Shown: positions 8,109 through 16,282, counted from the stretch's first letter. The stretch is 64,000 nt of DNA from Flavobacterium album (GCF_003096035.1 NZ_CP029186.1:1439001-1503000); one strand, 5' to 3'. Made by a program: numbers and translations. The notes: generated by a model from the letters alone, not told the origin.

Positions 8109-8585
8109 TTAGTCTCTCGATATTTCAAGCACGTCAAATTTCAGTGTACCGTTAGGCACCTGTATCTCTGCGGTCTCGCCTACAGATTTGCCAAGAAGTC
8201 CCCTTCCGATAGGCGATGTTACCGATATTTTCCCTGTTTTCAGGTCGGCTTCGCTTTCGGCAACAAGGGTATATTTCATTTCCATGCCATTAGCCTGGTT
8301 CTTTATTTTTACGGTAGAAAGCACCAGCGCCTTAGACAGGTCTAGCTGCGATTCGTCTATAAGGCGGGCATTGGATACCAATTCTTCCATCTTGGCTATC
8401 TTAAGTTCAAGAAGGCCCTGTGCTTCTTTAGCGGCATCATATTCGGCATTTTCAGAAAGGTCGCCTTTATCCCTTGCCTCGGCTATGGCCTGGCTGGCTT
8501 TTGGGCGTTCTATGCTTTTAAGCTGGTCCAGCTCGTCCCTCAATTTTTTTAGTCCCTCTGCTGTGTAGTAAGATACTGTACTCAT
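8109..8585 (-). CDS. greA: Transcription elongation factor GreA
   Basis: 158 residues, the standard GreA length. GreA enters the secondary channel of RNA polymerase and stimulates cleavage of backtracked transcripts. The N-terminal coiled coil (LKKLRDELDQLKSIERPKAS...) ends at the acidic tip DLSENAEYDAAKEAQ, which holds the Asp/Glu pair that coordinates the catalytic Mg2+. The C-terminal FKBP-like domain has SPIGRGLLGKSVGE. The leader contains a terminator-like hairpin and a TATCTTTG promoter (see findings). Co-transcribed with the HIT gene. Confidence 0.96.
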   Translation of the reverse strand: MSTVSYYTAEGLKKLRDELDQLKSIERPKASQAIAEARDKGDLSENAEYDAAKEAQGLLELKIAKMEELVSNARLIDESQLDLSKALVLSTVKIKNQANGMEMKYTLVAESEADLKTGKISVTSPIGRGLLGKSVGETAEIQVPNGTLKFDVLEISRD

Positions 8586-8608
8586 AACTTCATCGTTTAT
8601 ATAAATAG

Positions 8609-8632
8609 AAAAAATCCCATCAGGACGGGATT
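8609..8632 (-). promoter_or_regulatory. Terminator-like hairpin in the greA leader
   Basis: On the minus strand AATCCC (8632-8627) pairs with GGGATT (8618-8613), followed by TTTTTTC. It lies between the greA promoter and start codon, so it is either an attenuator or a 5'-end stabilising hairpin. Confidence 0.5.
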
Positions 8633-8639
8633 CTTTTTA

Positions 8640-8647
8640 CAAAGATA
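8640..8647 (-). promoter_or_regulatory. Promoter -7 box TATCTTTG for greA
   Basis: A TTG (-33 type) precedes it by 17 nt. Predicted start of transcription is near 8634, so the leader hairpin would begin at the very 5' end of the RNA. Confidence 0.6.
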
Positions 8648-8692
8648 GTATTTTTATGTTAATTCAATTTTTAATTGTGCGATAGCATTCAC

Positions 8693-8715
8693 CAAAGTTA
8701 ATTAAATTAACTTTG
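8693..8715. promoter_or_regulatory. Perfect 11-bp palindrome overlapping a promoter box
   Basis: CAAAGTTAATT (8693-8703) is the exact reverse complement of AATTAACTTTG (8705-8715), with one central base. It holds a TAACTTTG -7 box on each strand, the plus-strand one serving the lipoprotein gene at 8747. It may be a divergent promoter or an operator. Confidence 0.5.
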
Positions 8716-8746
8716 TTTCATAATTCTCACGACAAAATTTTACGCT

Positions 8747-9175
8747 ATGAAAAAATATATTTTATTGCTGGTTGCCGTTGCTTTTCTCTCAGGGTGCGAT
8801 AAGGACAATTACAACAACAATAACAAATACCTGCCTAACTATAACTTTTCTATAGACATCGACATGAACCTGCCGCTGTACAGCCCGCTGCAGTTCACCG
8901 CAAATCCGGTGCGCATCTCTCAGGCCGGCATAGGCATCAATGGCATTATAGTGATGAATACCGGCAGCGGCTATACGGCTTTCGAGGCAAGCTGCCCCAA
9001 CCAGGCCCTTGGTTCCTGCTCTGCGCTTACTATAAATGGTGTCAATGTGGTGTGCGGATGTGATAACGTAACTTACAGCCTTTTTACCGGACTTGCCACT
9101 ACCCCGGTGCAGTACCCGCTGAAGCCCTACAGGGTACAGGTGGTAGGCCAGAATACCTTAAGGGTATACAACTAA
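8747..9175 (+). CDS. Lipoprotein with degenerate Rieske-like domain
   Basis: 142 residues: lipoprotein signal MKKYILLLVAVAFLSGC, an Asn-rich linker, then a beta-rich domain with VMNTGSGYTAFEASCPNQ, SALTINGVNVVCGC and DNVTYSLFTG. The order Cys-Pro-Asn, Cys-X-Cys and the closing FxxxTG follow the Rieske fold, but the two iron-ligand histidines (CxH and CxxH) are absent. It therefore probably lacks a [2Fe-2S] cluster, or the cysteines serve a structural or redox role. Its TAA is followed directly by the ATG of the SRPBCC gene, so the two are translated from one mRNA. Confidence 0.75.
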   Translation: MKKYILLLVAVAFLSGCDKDNYNNNNKYLPNYNFSIDIDMNLPLYSPLQFTANPVRISQAGIGINGIIVMNTGSGYTAFEASCPNQALGSCSALTINGVNVVCGCDNVTYSLFTGLATTPVQYPLKPYRVQVVGQNTLRVYN

Positions 9176-9652
9176 ATGCCGCGCATCGTACTCAAAACAC
9201 TTATTAATGCACCTTCTGGGGTAGTTTTCGACCTTTCTCGAAGTATCGACCTGCATAAGATTTCCACCTCGCATACCGGGGAAGAAGCTATTGCCGGCAC
9301 AACATCCGGGCTTATAGGCATGGGCGAAAGCGTTACCTGGCGGGCAAAGCATTTCGGTATCTGGCAGGAGCTCACCTCAGAAATAACGGCCTTCGACCCG
9401 CCCCGTTATTTTGTCGACGAAATGAGAAAAGGCGCTTTCAGGGGATTCCGTCATGAGCACATTTTTACCGAAGAAAATGATGCTACCCTTATGACCGACA
9501 TATTCGACTACCAAAGCCCCTATGGGATTTTTGGCCGGATAGCCGACGCGCTTTTCCTTGAAAAGTATATGCGGAACCTACTTGCCGAACGTAACCGTAT
9601 CATAAAAGAATTTGCAGAAGACGAAACGAAATACCGTACGGTTTTAATGTAA
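9176..9652 (+). CDS. SRPBCC (START-like) family protein
   Basis: 158 residues beginning MPRIVLKTLINAPSGVVFDL, the opening strand and helix of the SRPBCC/polyketide-cyclase fold. FDPPRYFVDEMRKGAFRGFRHEH in the middle and a long C-terminal helix (MRNLLAERNRIIKEF) complete the ligand-binding grip. Related proteins are often misnamed 'cell division inhibitor'. They bind hydrophobic ligands in the cytoplasm, but the ligand here is unknown. It begins immediately after the TAA of the Rieske-like lipoprotein, suggesting translational coupling. Confidence 0.82.
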   Translation: MPRIVLKTLINAPSGVVFDLSRSIDLHKISTSHTGEEAIAGTTSGLIGMGESVTWRAKHFGIWQELTSEITAFDPPRYFVDEMRKGAFRGFRHEHIFTEENDATLMTDIFDYQSPYGIFGRIADALFLEKYMRNLLAERNRIIKEFAEDETKYRTVLM

Positions 9653-9730
9653 TACTATAATTCGGGCATTATGCTGTAATGAATCTATACCGATTCAAAC
9701 TTGAGACGATTTATGATGAACAACCGCTGT

Positions 9731-9753
9731 AGAGGCGTTGCACTGCAACGTCT
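9731..9753. repeat. Short palindromic (REP-like) element
   Basis: AGAGGCGTTGCA (9731-9742) and TGCAACGTCT (9744-9753) form a near-perfect hairpin around one base. It lies in a 292-bp stretch (9653-9944) where I see no gene. Confidence 0.5.
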
Positions 9754-9944
9754 GGCATAAATCCATCAATCTGGCCGTCTTAAAATCCCTTCTCTTATTT
9801 TACAAATTTTCACTTTACTGTTTCAAATATTCGGGCATCCTGAACGAATATTCATTTGCTAAAAATGATGCTTTTCTGTGTCCTACATTTGTCCCCGTTA
9901 AGCAAGAAACAAAAAATTTATTAACCAATTACAAAACAAAAATT

Positions 9945-10469
9945 ATGAGAATTTTAATGAGAATTTTAGGGATTATCGCAGTACTGGCTGCATTAGGAAT
10001 GGGCTCACTGGGCGTGGTAAGGAATTTTAAAGAAGCCAAAGAAATGCAGTCCTCACCGGAGGTATTAGAGCAGGCCCATGCGGAGCTCGACAGCATGAAG
10101 GAACAAGTTAAACAATTGTCCGGGGTAGAGGCAGACGAGATGAATGACCAGATTGCCGACTTAGAAAAAATGCTCGATCTGCCTTCTGCAGGGACATTTA
10201 CTTTTATTGGGATCCTGATGGCGGTACTAGCACTTGTAAGCCTTGTGGCAGGGGTGTTCTTATTCAAGCCGGGCCACAAGATTGCCACAATACTATTGGG
10301 TACAGCCATAGTTGCAGGTTTGATTGCCATATTCCTTTCACCGGGTAATAGCAGCGAATACGGGCCGGCGAGCTTACGCACATTGTCTACGATCGTTACG
10401 ATCCCTGCGGTTCTTGCCACTTTCTTTGCCTTTGTAATGCGCAACGGAAAAAAACCGGCACAGGCATAA
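9945..10469 (+). CDS. Small polytopic membrane protein with coiled coil
   Basis: A longer frame begins at 9738, but the ATG at 9945 is the natural start (174 aa), because upstream residues are translated intergenic sequence. Helix 1 (about 6-26, ILGIIAVLAALGMGSLGVV) is followed by a charged helical region (about 30-75, EVLEQAHAELDSMKEQVKQL) likely to form a coiled coil. Three hydrophobic segments (about 83-105, 112-130 and 145-165) follow. No family recognised. It is followed 48 nt later by a lipoprotein gene, probably in the same unit, ending at the terminator at 11185. Confidence 0.75.
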   Translation: MRILMRILGIIAVLAALGMGSLGVVRNFKEAKEMQSSPEVLEQAHAELDSMKEQVKQLSGVEADEMNDQIADLEKMLDLPSAGTFTFIGILMAVLALVSLVAGVFLFKPGHKIATILLGTAIVAGLIAIFLSPGNSSEYGPASLRTLSTIVTIPAVLATFFAFVMRNGKKPAQA

Positions 10470-10517
10470 TACGAAATATCATCTTACTAAATTATTAATT
10501 CAACCAAACCAATTAGA

Positions 10518-11135
10518 ATGAAAAAAATGATTATCATGGCACTGATGCTGTCATTAGCGCTACAGTCCTGCAAAGACAAAGAGGTAGCTGATAATACAGT
10601 AGCCGGGACCGAAGCTGAAGCTCCTGCAGCAGAGGCAGCAAAGACTCCTGTTTATGTTGTAAACGAAGCAGACTGGGTTGAGACCGACCTGAGCGGCACT
10701 TCATCGCTAACGCCAATTACTGTAAAGCTACCTAAAGGTGCCGTATTAGAAAAAAATGGCAACGGCGGTGTTGATGTAAAGATAAACGATGAGTATGTGA
10801 TCTCTGTATACGCACAGGCGGTAAGCACGATGGAAGAGCTTATCAAAGGCAATAAGGACCTGACCGTAGGACGCACAACCCAATACGTTGATATAAAGCT
10901 GCCGAAAGACGAGCCGACAGGTTTTGTGTACACCTATACCATGAAGCCTGAAGCAAACGGCTTTAAATACAACCCGGAATCGCACTTTTTCCATGCATTG
11001 CAGACCAAAGGTGGTGCGTTTTTCAGCCTTTCCGATGGTAATTCAAGCACCATGGATGCTAACAAGGTTTACACCGAAGAAGCTGCTTTAAAAGCCTATG
11101 AAATAATCAAGGCTTCGGCGAAAGTCAAAGAATAA
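10518..11135 (+). CDS. Hypothetical lipoprotein
   Basis: 205 residues with signal peptide MKKMIIMALMLSLALQSC (lipidated Cys18) and an Ala/Glu-rich linker (VAGTEAEAPAAEAAK). A compact alpha/beta domain follows: TDLSGTSSLTPITVKLPKGA, a STMEELIKGNKDLTVG segment, then HALQTKGGAFFSLSDGN. Similar domains occur in surface-exposed Bacteroidota lipoproteins. No enzymatic motif is present. It is the second gene of a unit with the membrane protein at 9945 and is closed by a clear terminator. Confidence 0.8.
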   Translation: MKKMIIMALMLSLALQSCKDKEVADNTVAGTEAEAPAAEAAKTPVYVVNEADWVETDLSGTSSLTPITVKLPKGAVLEKNGNGGVDVKINDEYVISVYAQAVSTMEELIKGNKDLTVGRTTQYVDIKLPKDEPTGFVYTYTMKPEANGFKYNPESHFFHALQTKGGAFFSLSDGNSSTMDANKVYTEEAALKAYEIIKASAKVKE

Positions 11136-11184
11136 GTATACGCCAAATAACCAATAAAACCAACCAATTTAGTTTTTTGCTGAG

Positions 11185-11205
11185 GCTCCCGCAAGGGAGC
11201 TTTTT
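11185..11205 (+). terminator. Terminator after the lipoprotein gene
   Basis: GCTCCC (11185-11190), GCAA tetraloop, GGGAGC (11195-11200), then TTTTT. Confidence 0.85.
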
Positions 11206-11251
11206 GCTTTTAATATGATGCCCGGTATTTTAATATAAGAGTAAGATACCC

Positions 11252-11297
11252 GAGTGTAGCCGCCCCCTCTCCTTGGGAGAGGGGTTGGGGGTGAGGA
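11252..11297. repeat. Interspersed GC-rich repeat, copy 1
   Basis: The block CCCCCTCTCCTTGGGAGAGG followed by GGTTGGGGGTGAGGA also occurs at 45853-45890, in both cases between genes and preceded by GAGTGyAGC. It contains a hairpin (CTCTCC/GGAGAG). Confidence 0.6.
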
Positions 11298-11319
11298 CTT
11301 TTGAGAGTGTTAGTGAAAC

Positions 11320-11346
11320 AAAAAAAGCAGGAGCGTTAGCCCCTGC
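11320..11346 (-). terminator. Terminator of the TPP-regulated receptor gene
   Basis: GCAGGAGC (11327-11334) pairs with GCCCCTGC (11339-11346, one G-U). The minus-strand stem is followed by TTTTTTT. Confidence 0.75.
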
Positions 11347-11376
11347 CTTAATAGTAGTAAGTTCTTTAGTTGCGTG

Positions 11377-13566
11377 TTAAAACTTCAACGTAGCCCCCAC
11401 AAGGAAATTAGTGCCTGCCTGCGGGTAATAGTAAGGGTCGCCATACATATAGCCATTGGATACATATTTCGCATCGAAAATATTATTCACAAGGCCGTTT
11501 AGTACGATCGATTTAAATATCGCTTTCGGCTTAAATTCGTAGCTGATGTTGAAATCGGTGGTGGTATACGCTTTCAGTTTTGCATTATCCGACTCCATGT
11601 TATCCATGAACTGCTCGCCCACATATTTTGTAGCCAGCATGGTCTGGAAACCTTTATGGTGATAAATCAGCTGGCAGGCACCGATAACATTCGGCGAAAA
11701 AGCAATTTCCGTTTTGCCCAGGTTTTGCACTCCGCTATCTGTCTCATTAAAAAAGTCGATGTTTTTATTGTCGCTTACAGCAATGTTTGGCCTTAGGGTA
11801 AACCTGTCGGTCAGCGCAATCGTGGCATCGGCCTCAAGTCCCATCCTGTAGCTGTCGCCACTGTTGGCATATACGGGAGCCCCCACGCCATTCAGCGCAC
11901 CTGTAAGCACCAGCTGGTCTTTGTAGCGCATGTAATACGTGTTTATATTCACGCTGGTATTTCCGGTTTTAAAGCGCCATCCTAATTCAAAATCATTAAG
12001 GCTTTCCGACTTGGTGCTGCCATTTTCATAGTCATCGCGCCTTGGTTCCTTGTTGCCGCGGGCATACGAAAAATAAAGGGTGTTTTTTGTGTTTACGGTA
12101 TAAGTAAGCCCTGCCTTCGGATTAAAGAAATTAAAGGTGTCGTCCACCGGGGCGGCAAGAATGCCCTGTGCCTTATAGTTTACCGTGCGGTATTGCAGGT
12201 CTCCAAAAAGGTTCAGCTTCTGCGAAATGCTGTAATTGGCTTTTGCATAGGCATTGAAGTCGGTTTTAGCGGCATAGTCGTTATAGTAATGGTCGCCCGG
12301 CTGTGTGTTTTGCGAATACCTCGACCATATCACCTGGCCGTAATGGTCACCTTCATACTTGTTGTACGCCCCGCCAAAAACCACATCGAGCGCGCTGCCT
12401 TTATAGTTGGCCGAAAAAGTAGTACCGTAAAAATTGTTGTCCAGCCATTTGCGGGTTATAAGGTCTTCCTCGGTAATAGTTACGCCATTCACATTTACAG
12501 GCTGCAGGCCATAATCGGCAAAAGTGGCGTTGTCATTATAGTTTTCATAGTAGCCTTTCCCTTTGGTGTAATGAAACGCCAGGTTGGTACTCCACACATC
12601 GCTGAGGCGTTCGTTCCAGTGCAGCTGGTAATGGTCCTGCTGGTAGTTGTCGGTTTCATTGTCATAAAAACGGGTATTGCCGTCAGCATCGGTATACATA
12701 CCCGAATAGTTGAACTGCCTGTCCTGTGCCAATGTCGCAGCATCAATACCATTCCAGGCCTGGTAGGTTTTTTCGTTTCCGCCAAAGACCAATGCCTTTA
12801 TCAATGTGGTATTGCCGACGTAGGTTCCCTGTAAAAAGTACGATTTAAGGTCCGACGACGCACGGTCGATATACCCGTCGGATGCGATGTTCGACAAACG
12901 CCCGGCTAATTCAAAACGGTTGTTCATAAGCCCTGTACTGAACTTAACAGTATGCTTGCGCGAATTGAAGCTGCCATACGAGTTGGATATCTCACCACTG
13001 GAATCGTGTTTGAAGGCATCTGTCAGTACGTTAAGGCTTGCGCCAAAAGCACCTGCACCGTTGGTAGATGTTCCGACGCCACGCTGTAGCTGTATGTTCT
13101 CTGCCGAAGAAGCGAAATCGGGCATGTTTACCCAGAATGTCCCCTGCGATTCGGCATCATTGTATGGGATACCGTTGATGGTAACGTTTACCCTGGTAGC
13201 ATCGGCGCCACGCACACGGATACCGCTATAGCCTATCCCGTTACCGGCATCGGAGGTGGTAACAACAGAAGGGAGGTAGTTGAGCAATGCCGGGATGTCC
13301 TGCCCGAGGTTGCGCGGGGCAAGCTCTTCTTTGGAAACATTGCTGAAGGTTACCGGTGTTTTGCTTCCGGCACGTACGGCCTGTACCAGTACTTCGTCGA
13401 GCTTGTAATCCTGTGGTTTAACAGAGTCCTGCACGGCAGGCTGCTGCGCAAAGGCATTCAACGAAGCAAATGCGGGTATTGCAATAAATAGTGTTTTTCG
13501 GCAGAAGCCTTTAGCACCTAAGTGCCTCAGTACCTCAGTACCTGTTTTTTGGAATAAAGTTTTCAT
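11377..13566 (-). CDS. TonB-dependent outer-membrane receptor, probably for thiamine compounds
   Basis: 729 residues. After a basic N-terminus and hydrophobic signal segment ending NAFAQQ, a TonB-box-like DEVLVQAVRAG leads into the plug domain (IPALLNYLPSVVTTSD, GYSGIRVRGADATRVNVTINGIPYNDAESQG). A 22-strand-type barrel follows, ending in an aromatic-terminated strand (NFLVGATLKF). It lacks the SusC-type N-terminal carboxypeptidase-like domain. The leader is a TPP riboswitch (13662-13747), so expression should rise when thiamine pyrophosphate is scarce. It is therefore predicted to import thiamine or its phosphates. Confidence 0.92.
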   Translation of the reverse strand: MKTLFQKTGTEVLRHLGAKGFCRKTLFIAIPAFASLNAFAQQPAVQDSVKPQDYKLDEVLVQAVRAGSKTPVTFSNVSKEELAPRNLGQDIPALLNYLPSVVTTSDAGNGIGYSGIRVRGADATRVNVTINGIPYNDAESQGTFWVNMPDFASSAENIQLQRGVGTSTNGAGAFGASLNVLTDAFKHDSSGEISNSYGSFNSRKHTVKFSTGLMNNRFELAGRLSNIASDGYIDRASSDLKSYFLQGTYVGNTTLIKALVFGGNEKTYQAWNGIDAATLAQDRQFNYSGMYTDADGNTRFYDNETDNYQQDHYQLHWNERLSDVWSTNLAFHYTKGKGYYENYNDNATFADYGLQPVNVNGVTITEEDLITRKWLDNNFYGTTFSANYKGSALDVVFGGAYNKYEGDHYGQVIWSRYSQNTQPGDHYYNDYAAKTDFNAYAKANYSISQKLNLFGDLQYRTVNYKAQGILAAPVDDTFNFFNPKAGLTYTVNTKNTLYFSYARGNKEPRRDDYENGSTKSESLNDFELGWRFKTGNTSVNINTYYMRYKDQLVLTGALNGVGAPVYANSGDSYRMGLEADATIALTDRFTLRPNIAVSDNKNIDFFNETDSGVQNLGKTEIAFSPNVIGACQLIYHHKGFQTMLATKYVGEQFMDNMESDNAKLKAYTTTDFNISYEFKPKAIFKSIVLNGLVNNIFDAKYVSNGYMYGDPYYYPQAGTNFLVGATLKF

Positions 13567-13661
13567 CCGTAAAATATTTTACGAATAAAAGGGGCAATTA
13601 TTCTTTGGTTATAAATTAAAAATTGTTTTTGGCAATATACCGCAGCGTGCACTCCGCAATA

Positions 13662-13747
13662 GTCTTGCCTTTTCCCTTGGCGGCATTACCCGCCCAGGTT
13701 CTTTGGGTATGATCTCAGCCCGATTATTTAGGGCACCCCTTTGAGAC
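13662..13747 (-). ncRNA. TPP (THI-box) riboswitch
   Basis: On the minus strand the conserved THI elements occur in order: AGGGGTGCCC (13740-13731), GGGCTGAGATCATACCC, GAACCTGG, then GGTAATGCCGCCAAGGGAA. The outer helix GTCT/AGAC closes the domain (13747 and 13662 ends). It binds thiamine pyrophosphate in the nascent leader. The region 13567-13661 holds the expression platform, with further hairpins. A TACATTTG promoter box lies directly upstream. Confidence 0.93.
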
Positions 13748-13751
13748 GGGG

Positions 13752-13759
13752 CAAATGTA
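13752..13759 (-). promoter_or_regulatory. Promoter -7 box TACATTTG for the riboswitch RNA
   Basis: TAnnTTTG on the minus strand; predicted transcription start near 13746, the first base of the riboswitch domain. Confidence 0.65.
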
Positions 13760-13855
13760 AGGAAAAAGATTATTAGATCGCCGGATTTTTAGATTTTTGG
13801 ACAGAGCTTATCCAGACAGGCAGTCTGGTGGTCTAAAAATCTAATATCTAACAGT

Positions 13856-14257
13856 CTAAAAATTTGGCCTCCTCCGCGATTGCTTTATTTCCGATTGCCG
13901 CCTCTTATTTTCGATGCGCTTCTTGATGACCGCACGTGGTATTTTCGTAGGCTTTCTGGGCTTTACTTCCTTAAGCGCGTTATCCATCATTTCGAAAAAG
14001 CGCTTTATTACAATGTCTTTATTACGGAACTGGCTGCGGTCTTCGTCGCATTGCAGGACTACTACTTTCTCGTTTGTAAGTCGTGATGCAAGGCGCATTT
14101 CGGCAAGCGCTTTCTCTTCATCGGTAAGCGACTGCGAATTAGCCAGGTCAAAGCTCAGCACTACCTTGGAGGCGACTTTATTCACGTTCTGCCCCCCGGC
14201 GCCACTGCTGCGCACGGCCTTAAAGGTGAGTTCTTGTATTATTTTATCTTTGTCCAT
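13856..14257 (-). CDS. arfB: Peptidyl-tRNA hydrolase ArfB (ribosome rescue)
   Basis: 133 residues. SSGAGGQNVNKVASKVVLSF carries the GGQ catalytic motif of class I release factors close to the N-terminus, without a stop-codon-recognition domain. The C-terminus is very basic (RKPTKIPRAVIKKRIENKRR...RRRPNF), the tail that enters the empty mRNA channel of stalled ribosomes. This is the ArfB/YaeJ architecture: it frees peptides from non-stop complexes. It lies about 120 bp after the DUF4301 gene on the same strand. Confidence 0.92.
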   Translation of the reverse strand: MDKDKIIQELTFKAVRSSGAGGQNVNKVASKVVLSFDLANSQSLTDEEKALAEMRLASRLTNEKVVVLQCDEDRSQFRNKDIVIKRFFEMMDNALKEVKPRKPTKIPRAVIKKRIENKRRQSEIKQSRRRPNF

Positions 14258-14380
14258 ATTTATTTCAGATTTTAGATTTCAGTTCAGATTGAGCTACACT
14301 CATTCCAGGTTAAACTAAATCTCGTTTTTTTACACATAATTCCACTTCTAAATCTGAAATCTACAATCTAAAATCTGAAA

Positions 14381-16282
14381 TTACACTGGCTGGTGCGCCG
14401 GTTTCAGCAAATCATTAACGGTTTTTACGGGGTTGAAGGTTTCGATAGGCACTTCGGTGAACACAGTGATCCATCCTGCCATAGCGCCATTCCAAAGCCC
14501 CGGAAGCTCATAGCCCTTAAGGTCTTTGCCCATTTTGTTCTTATAAACGATAAAGCCTGTAGAAGGGTCGATGAATTCCTCAAGGTCGAATTTCTCTCCC
14601 TTGTAGTTCTTGAGCCCGCACACAAGGTCTACCGGATTAAAGTGGCTCGATGCGGCAAGTATCGCTGCCTGTTCCGGGTTTTCAAGGTCGATCTGTGAGC
14701 TTTCCACGATCTGCAGCGAAAGGCTTCCGCTGTCGTCTTTTACCCAGAAAGGCCCTCCGCCCGGCTCGCCTTCGTTACGTACCATGCCGCAGATGCGTAT
14801 CGGCCTGTTGAATATTTTTTTAGCAAATTCAAGCTGGTGTTCCTTCGTAAATTTCATGATCTCCCGCGGTATGTCGATGGACAGTTTCGCCATTGCGTAT
14901 GCGAACATGTTCTTAAGCTCCTGTTCGGTTACGTTGCCCTGCTCAATTTTTTTCAGGCACTCGAATACCTGTTCCTGCAGTTGTATCAGCTGCCCGGCAA
15001 GCGCTTTTTTGTAACGGCCAATCACTTCGATATTGTTATGGCTCACATTGTCGATATTCTTCACAAAAACAATGTCGGCATCCAGTTCGTTCAGGTTTTG
15101 GATGAGCGCCCCGTGCCCGCCCGGCCTGAAGAGGAGCGAATTGTCCTCATTGCGGAAAGGCATGTTGTTCATGTCTACCGATATGGTATCGGTCTGCTTG
15201 TGCTGATACGAGAAACTGTAGTTGATGGAGATGCTATATTCTGCTTCCACTCTTTTCCTGGCATCTTCAATGGTGTCTAAAAAACCATCAAGGTGCTCTT
15301 CGGATATGGTAAAATGCACATCCGCAACACCATTGGAGGTAGCATAGGCAGCGCTTTCCTTCAAATGTTCATATACAGGCGTGGCCGCAAAGCCTTCGTA
15401 CTGGTGAAAGGGCAGTATTCCTTTTGGCTTATTCACATAGTCGAAAGCTTCATGGGTAAGCATGGTCTTTACAAAATTGAAATAGCGCAGGTCTTTCGGC
15501 AGGCTTGCATATTCCGGATTTTCTTTGGTAACCTTCAGTATGTCATTGAAGAAAGGGAACTTATCGATACCCACAAAGAACACCTTGAGCGCTTCGTCCT
15601 TACGGCGGTTGATGTAAGCATTAATGGTCTCTTTCTCCGCATCGAAGTCGGCCAGGAACTCGCACACAAATTTAAACATGCGGCTGGCTGCCCCCGAAGC
15701 CGGGACAAATTTCATCAGTTTCAGGCTATCTTTTTTAGTGTCAAAATAAGCGGCAAGCTCATCGGCTTTAGACGCATAAAGGTCAACGATGCCGTCGTTC
15801 AATGTAGCAGGCCTTTTTAGCACTATCTTACCTATCCCGTTCCGGAAGGTGATAAGGTGTTTACGCACCTTTTCGATAGGGATACCCAAACGGTTCATCT
15901 GTACAAAATCGCTTACGGTAAAGCCCAGGTCAAGGGTTTTTTCGAGCGCTGCAAGTGATTTTTTGGAATTATCAAGGAGCGCTTCACCTTCTCCGGTTAC
16001 TACAATATGCTCATTACCTTTCTTTTCCAGCAGCTGTACCAGTTTGTCCATATCGGCATCACCTTCGTTACCGGCAAGGATATACAGTTCCGTATCAGGT
16101 GCAGGGTTTGCCAGCCCGTCTGCGAAGGATCCGGTACGGAAAACAAATTCACGCGCATCATTGCCATCCGGGTCGATGAAGTCGTGCAGCGCTTCGGACA
16201 TAGTTTTACTATCGGTGGCGGTGTTGCTGTAAAGGGTAATAGCTATTGTATTTGCTTTTTGCTTTGTAATGTTTTCTTCCAT
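14381..16282 (-). CDS. DUF4301 protein with degenerate NadR-kinase-like N-terminus
   Basis: I start at the ATG at 16282 (MEENITKQKANTIAITLY, 633 aa). This overlaps the pnuC-like stop by 40 bp; an internal Met at 16201 would avoid overlap. Residues from about 120 are a full DUF4301 domain (VPASGAASRMFKF, NKPKGILPFHQYEG, FRPGGHGALIQNLN, GMVRNEGEPGGGPFWVKD), a family with nucleotidyltransferase-like motifs. The first about 120 residues line up with a NadR-type kinase (IAITLYSNTATDSKTMSEAL where the P-loop GPESTGKT would be; late strand EHIVVTGEGE), but the P-loop is gone. I infer a decayed, shortened kinase fused in frame. Confidence 0.8.
   Translation of the reverse strand: MEENITKQKANTIAITLYSNTATDSKTMSEALHDFIDPDGNDAREFVFRTGSFADGLANPAPDTELYILAGNEGDADMDKLVQLLEKKGNEHIVVTGEGEALLDNSKKSLAALEKTLDLGFTVSDFVQMNRLGIPIEKVRKHLITFRNGIGKIVLKRPATLNDGIVDLYASKADELAAYFDTKKDSLKLMKFVPASGAASRMFKFVCEFLADFDAEKETINAYINRRKDEALKVFFVGIDKFPFFNDILKVTKENPEYASLPKDLRYFNFVKTMLTHEAFDYVNKPKGILPFHQYEGFAATPVYEHLKESAAYATSNGVADVHFTISEEHLDGFLDTIEDARKRVEAEYSISINYSFSYQHKQTDTISVDMNNMPFRNEDNSLLFRPGGHGALIQNLNELDADIVFVKNIDNVSHNNIEVIGRYKKALAGQLIQLQEQVFECLKKIEQGNVTEQELKNMFAYAMAKLSIDIPREIMKFTKEHQLEFAKKIFNRPIRICGMVRNEGEPGGGPFWVKDDSGSLSLQIVESSQIDLENPEQAAILAASSHFNPVDLVCGLKNYKGEKFDLEEFIDPSTGFIVYKNKMGKDLKGYELPGLWNGAMAGWITVFTEVPIETFNPVKTVNDLLKPAHQPV

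Noticed and set aside
9653..9944. Possible small ORF between the SRPBCC gene and the membrane protein
   Set aside because: The only open frame merges into the membrane protein gene and shows no own start; a REP-like palindrome sits in it.
12193..12834. 213-residue plus-strand open frame inside the TonB-dependent receptor gene
   Set aside because: The receptor frame is unambiguous; the antisense frame has repetitive hydrophobic residues typical of shadow translation.
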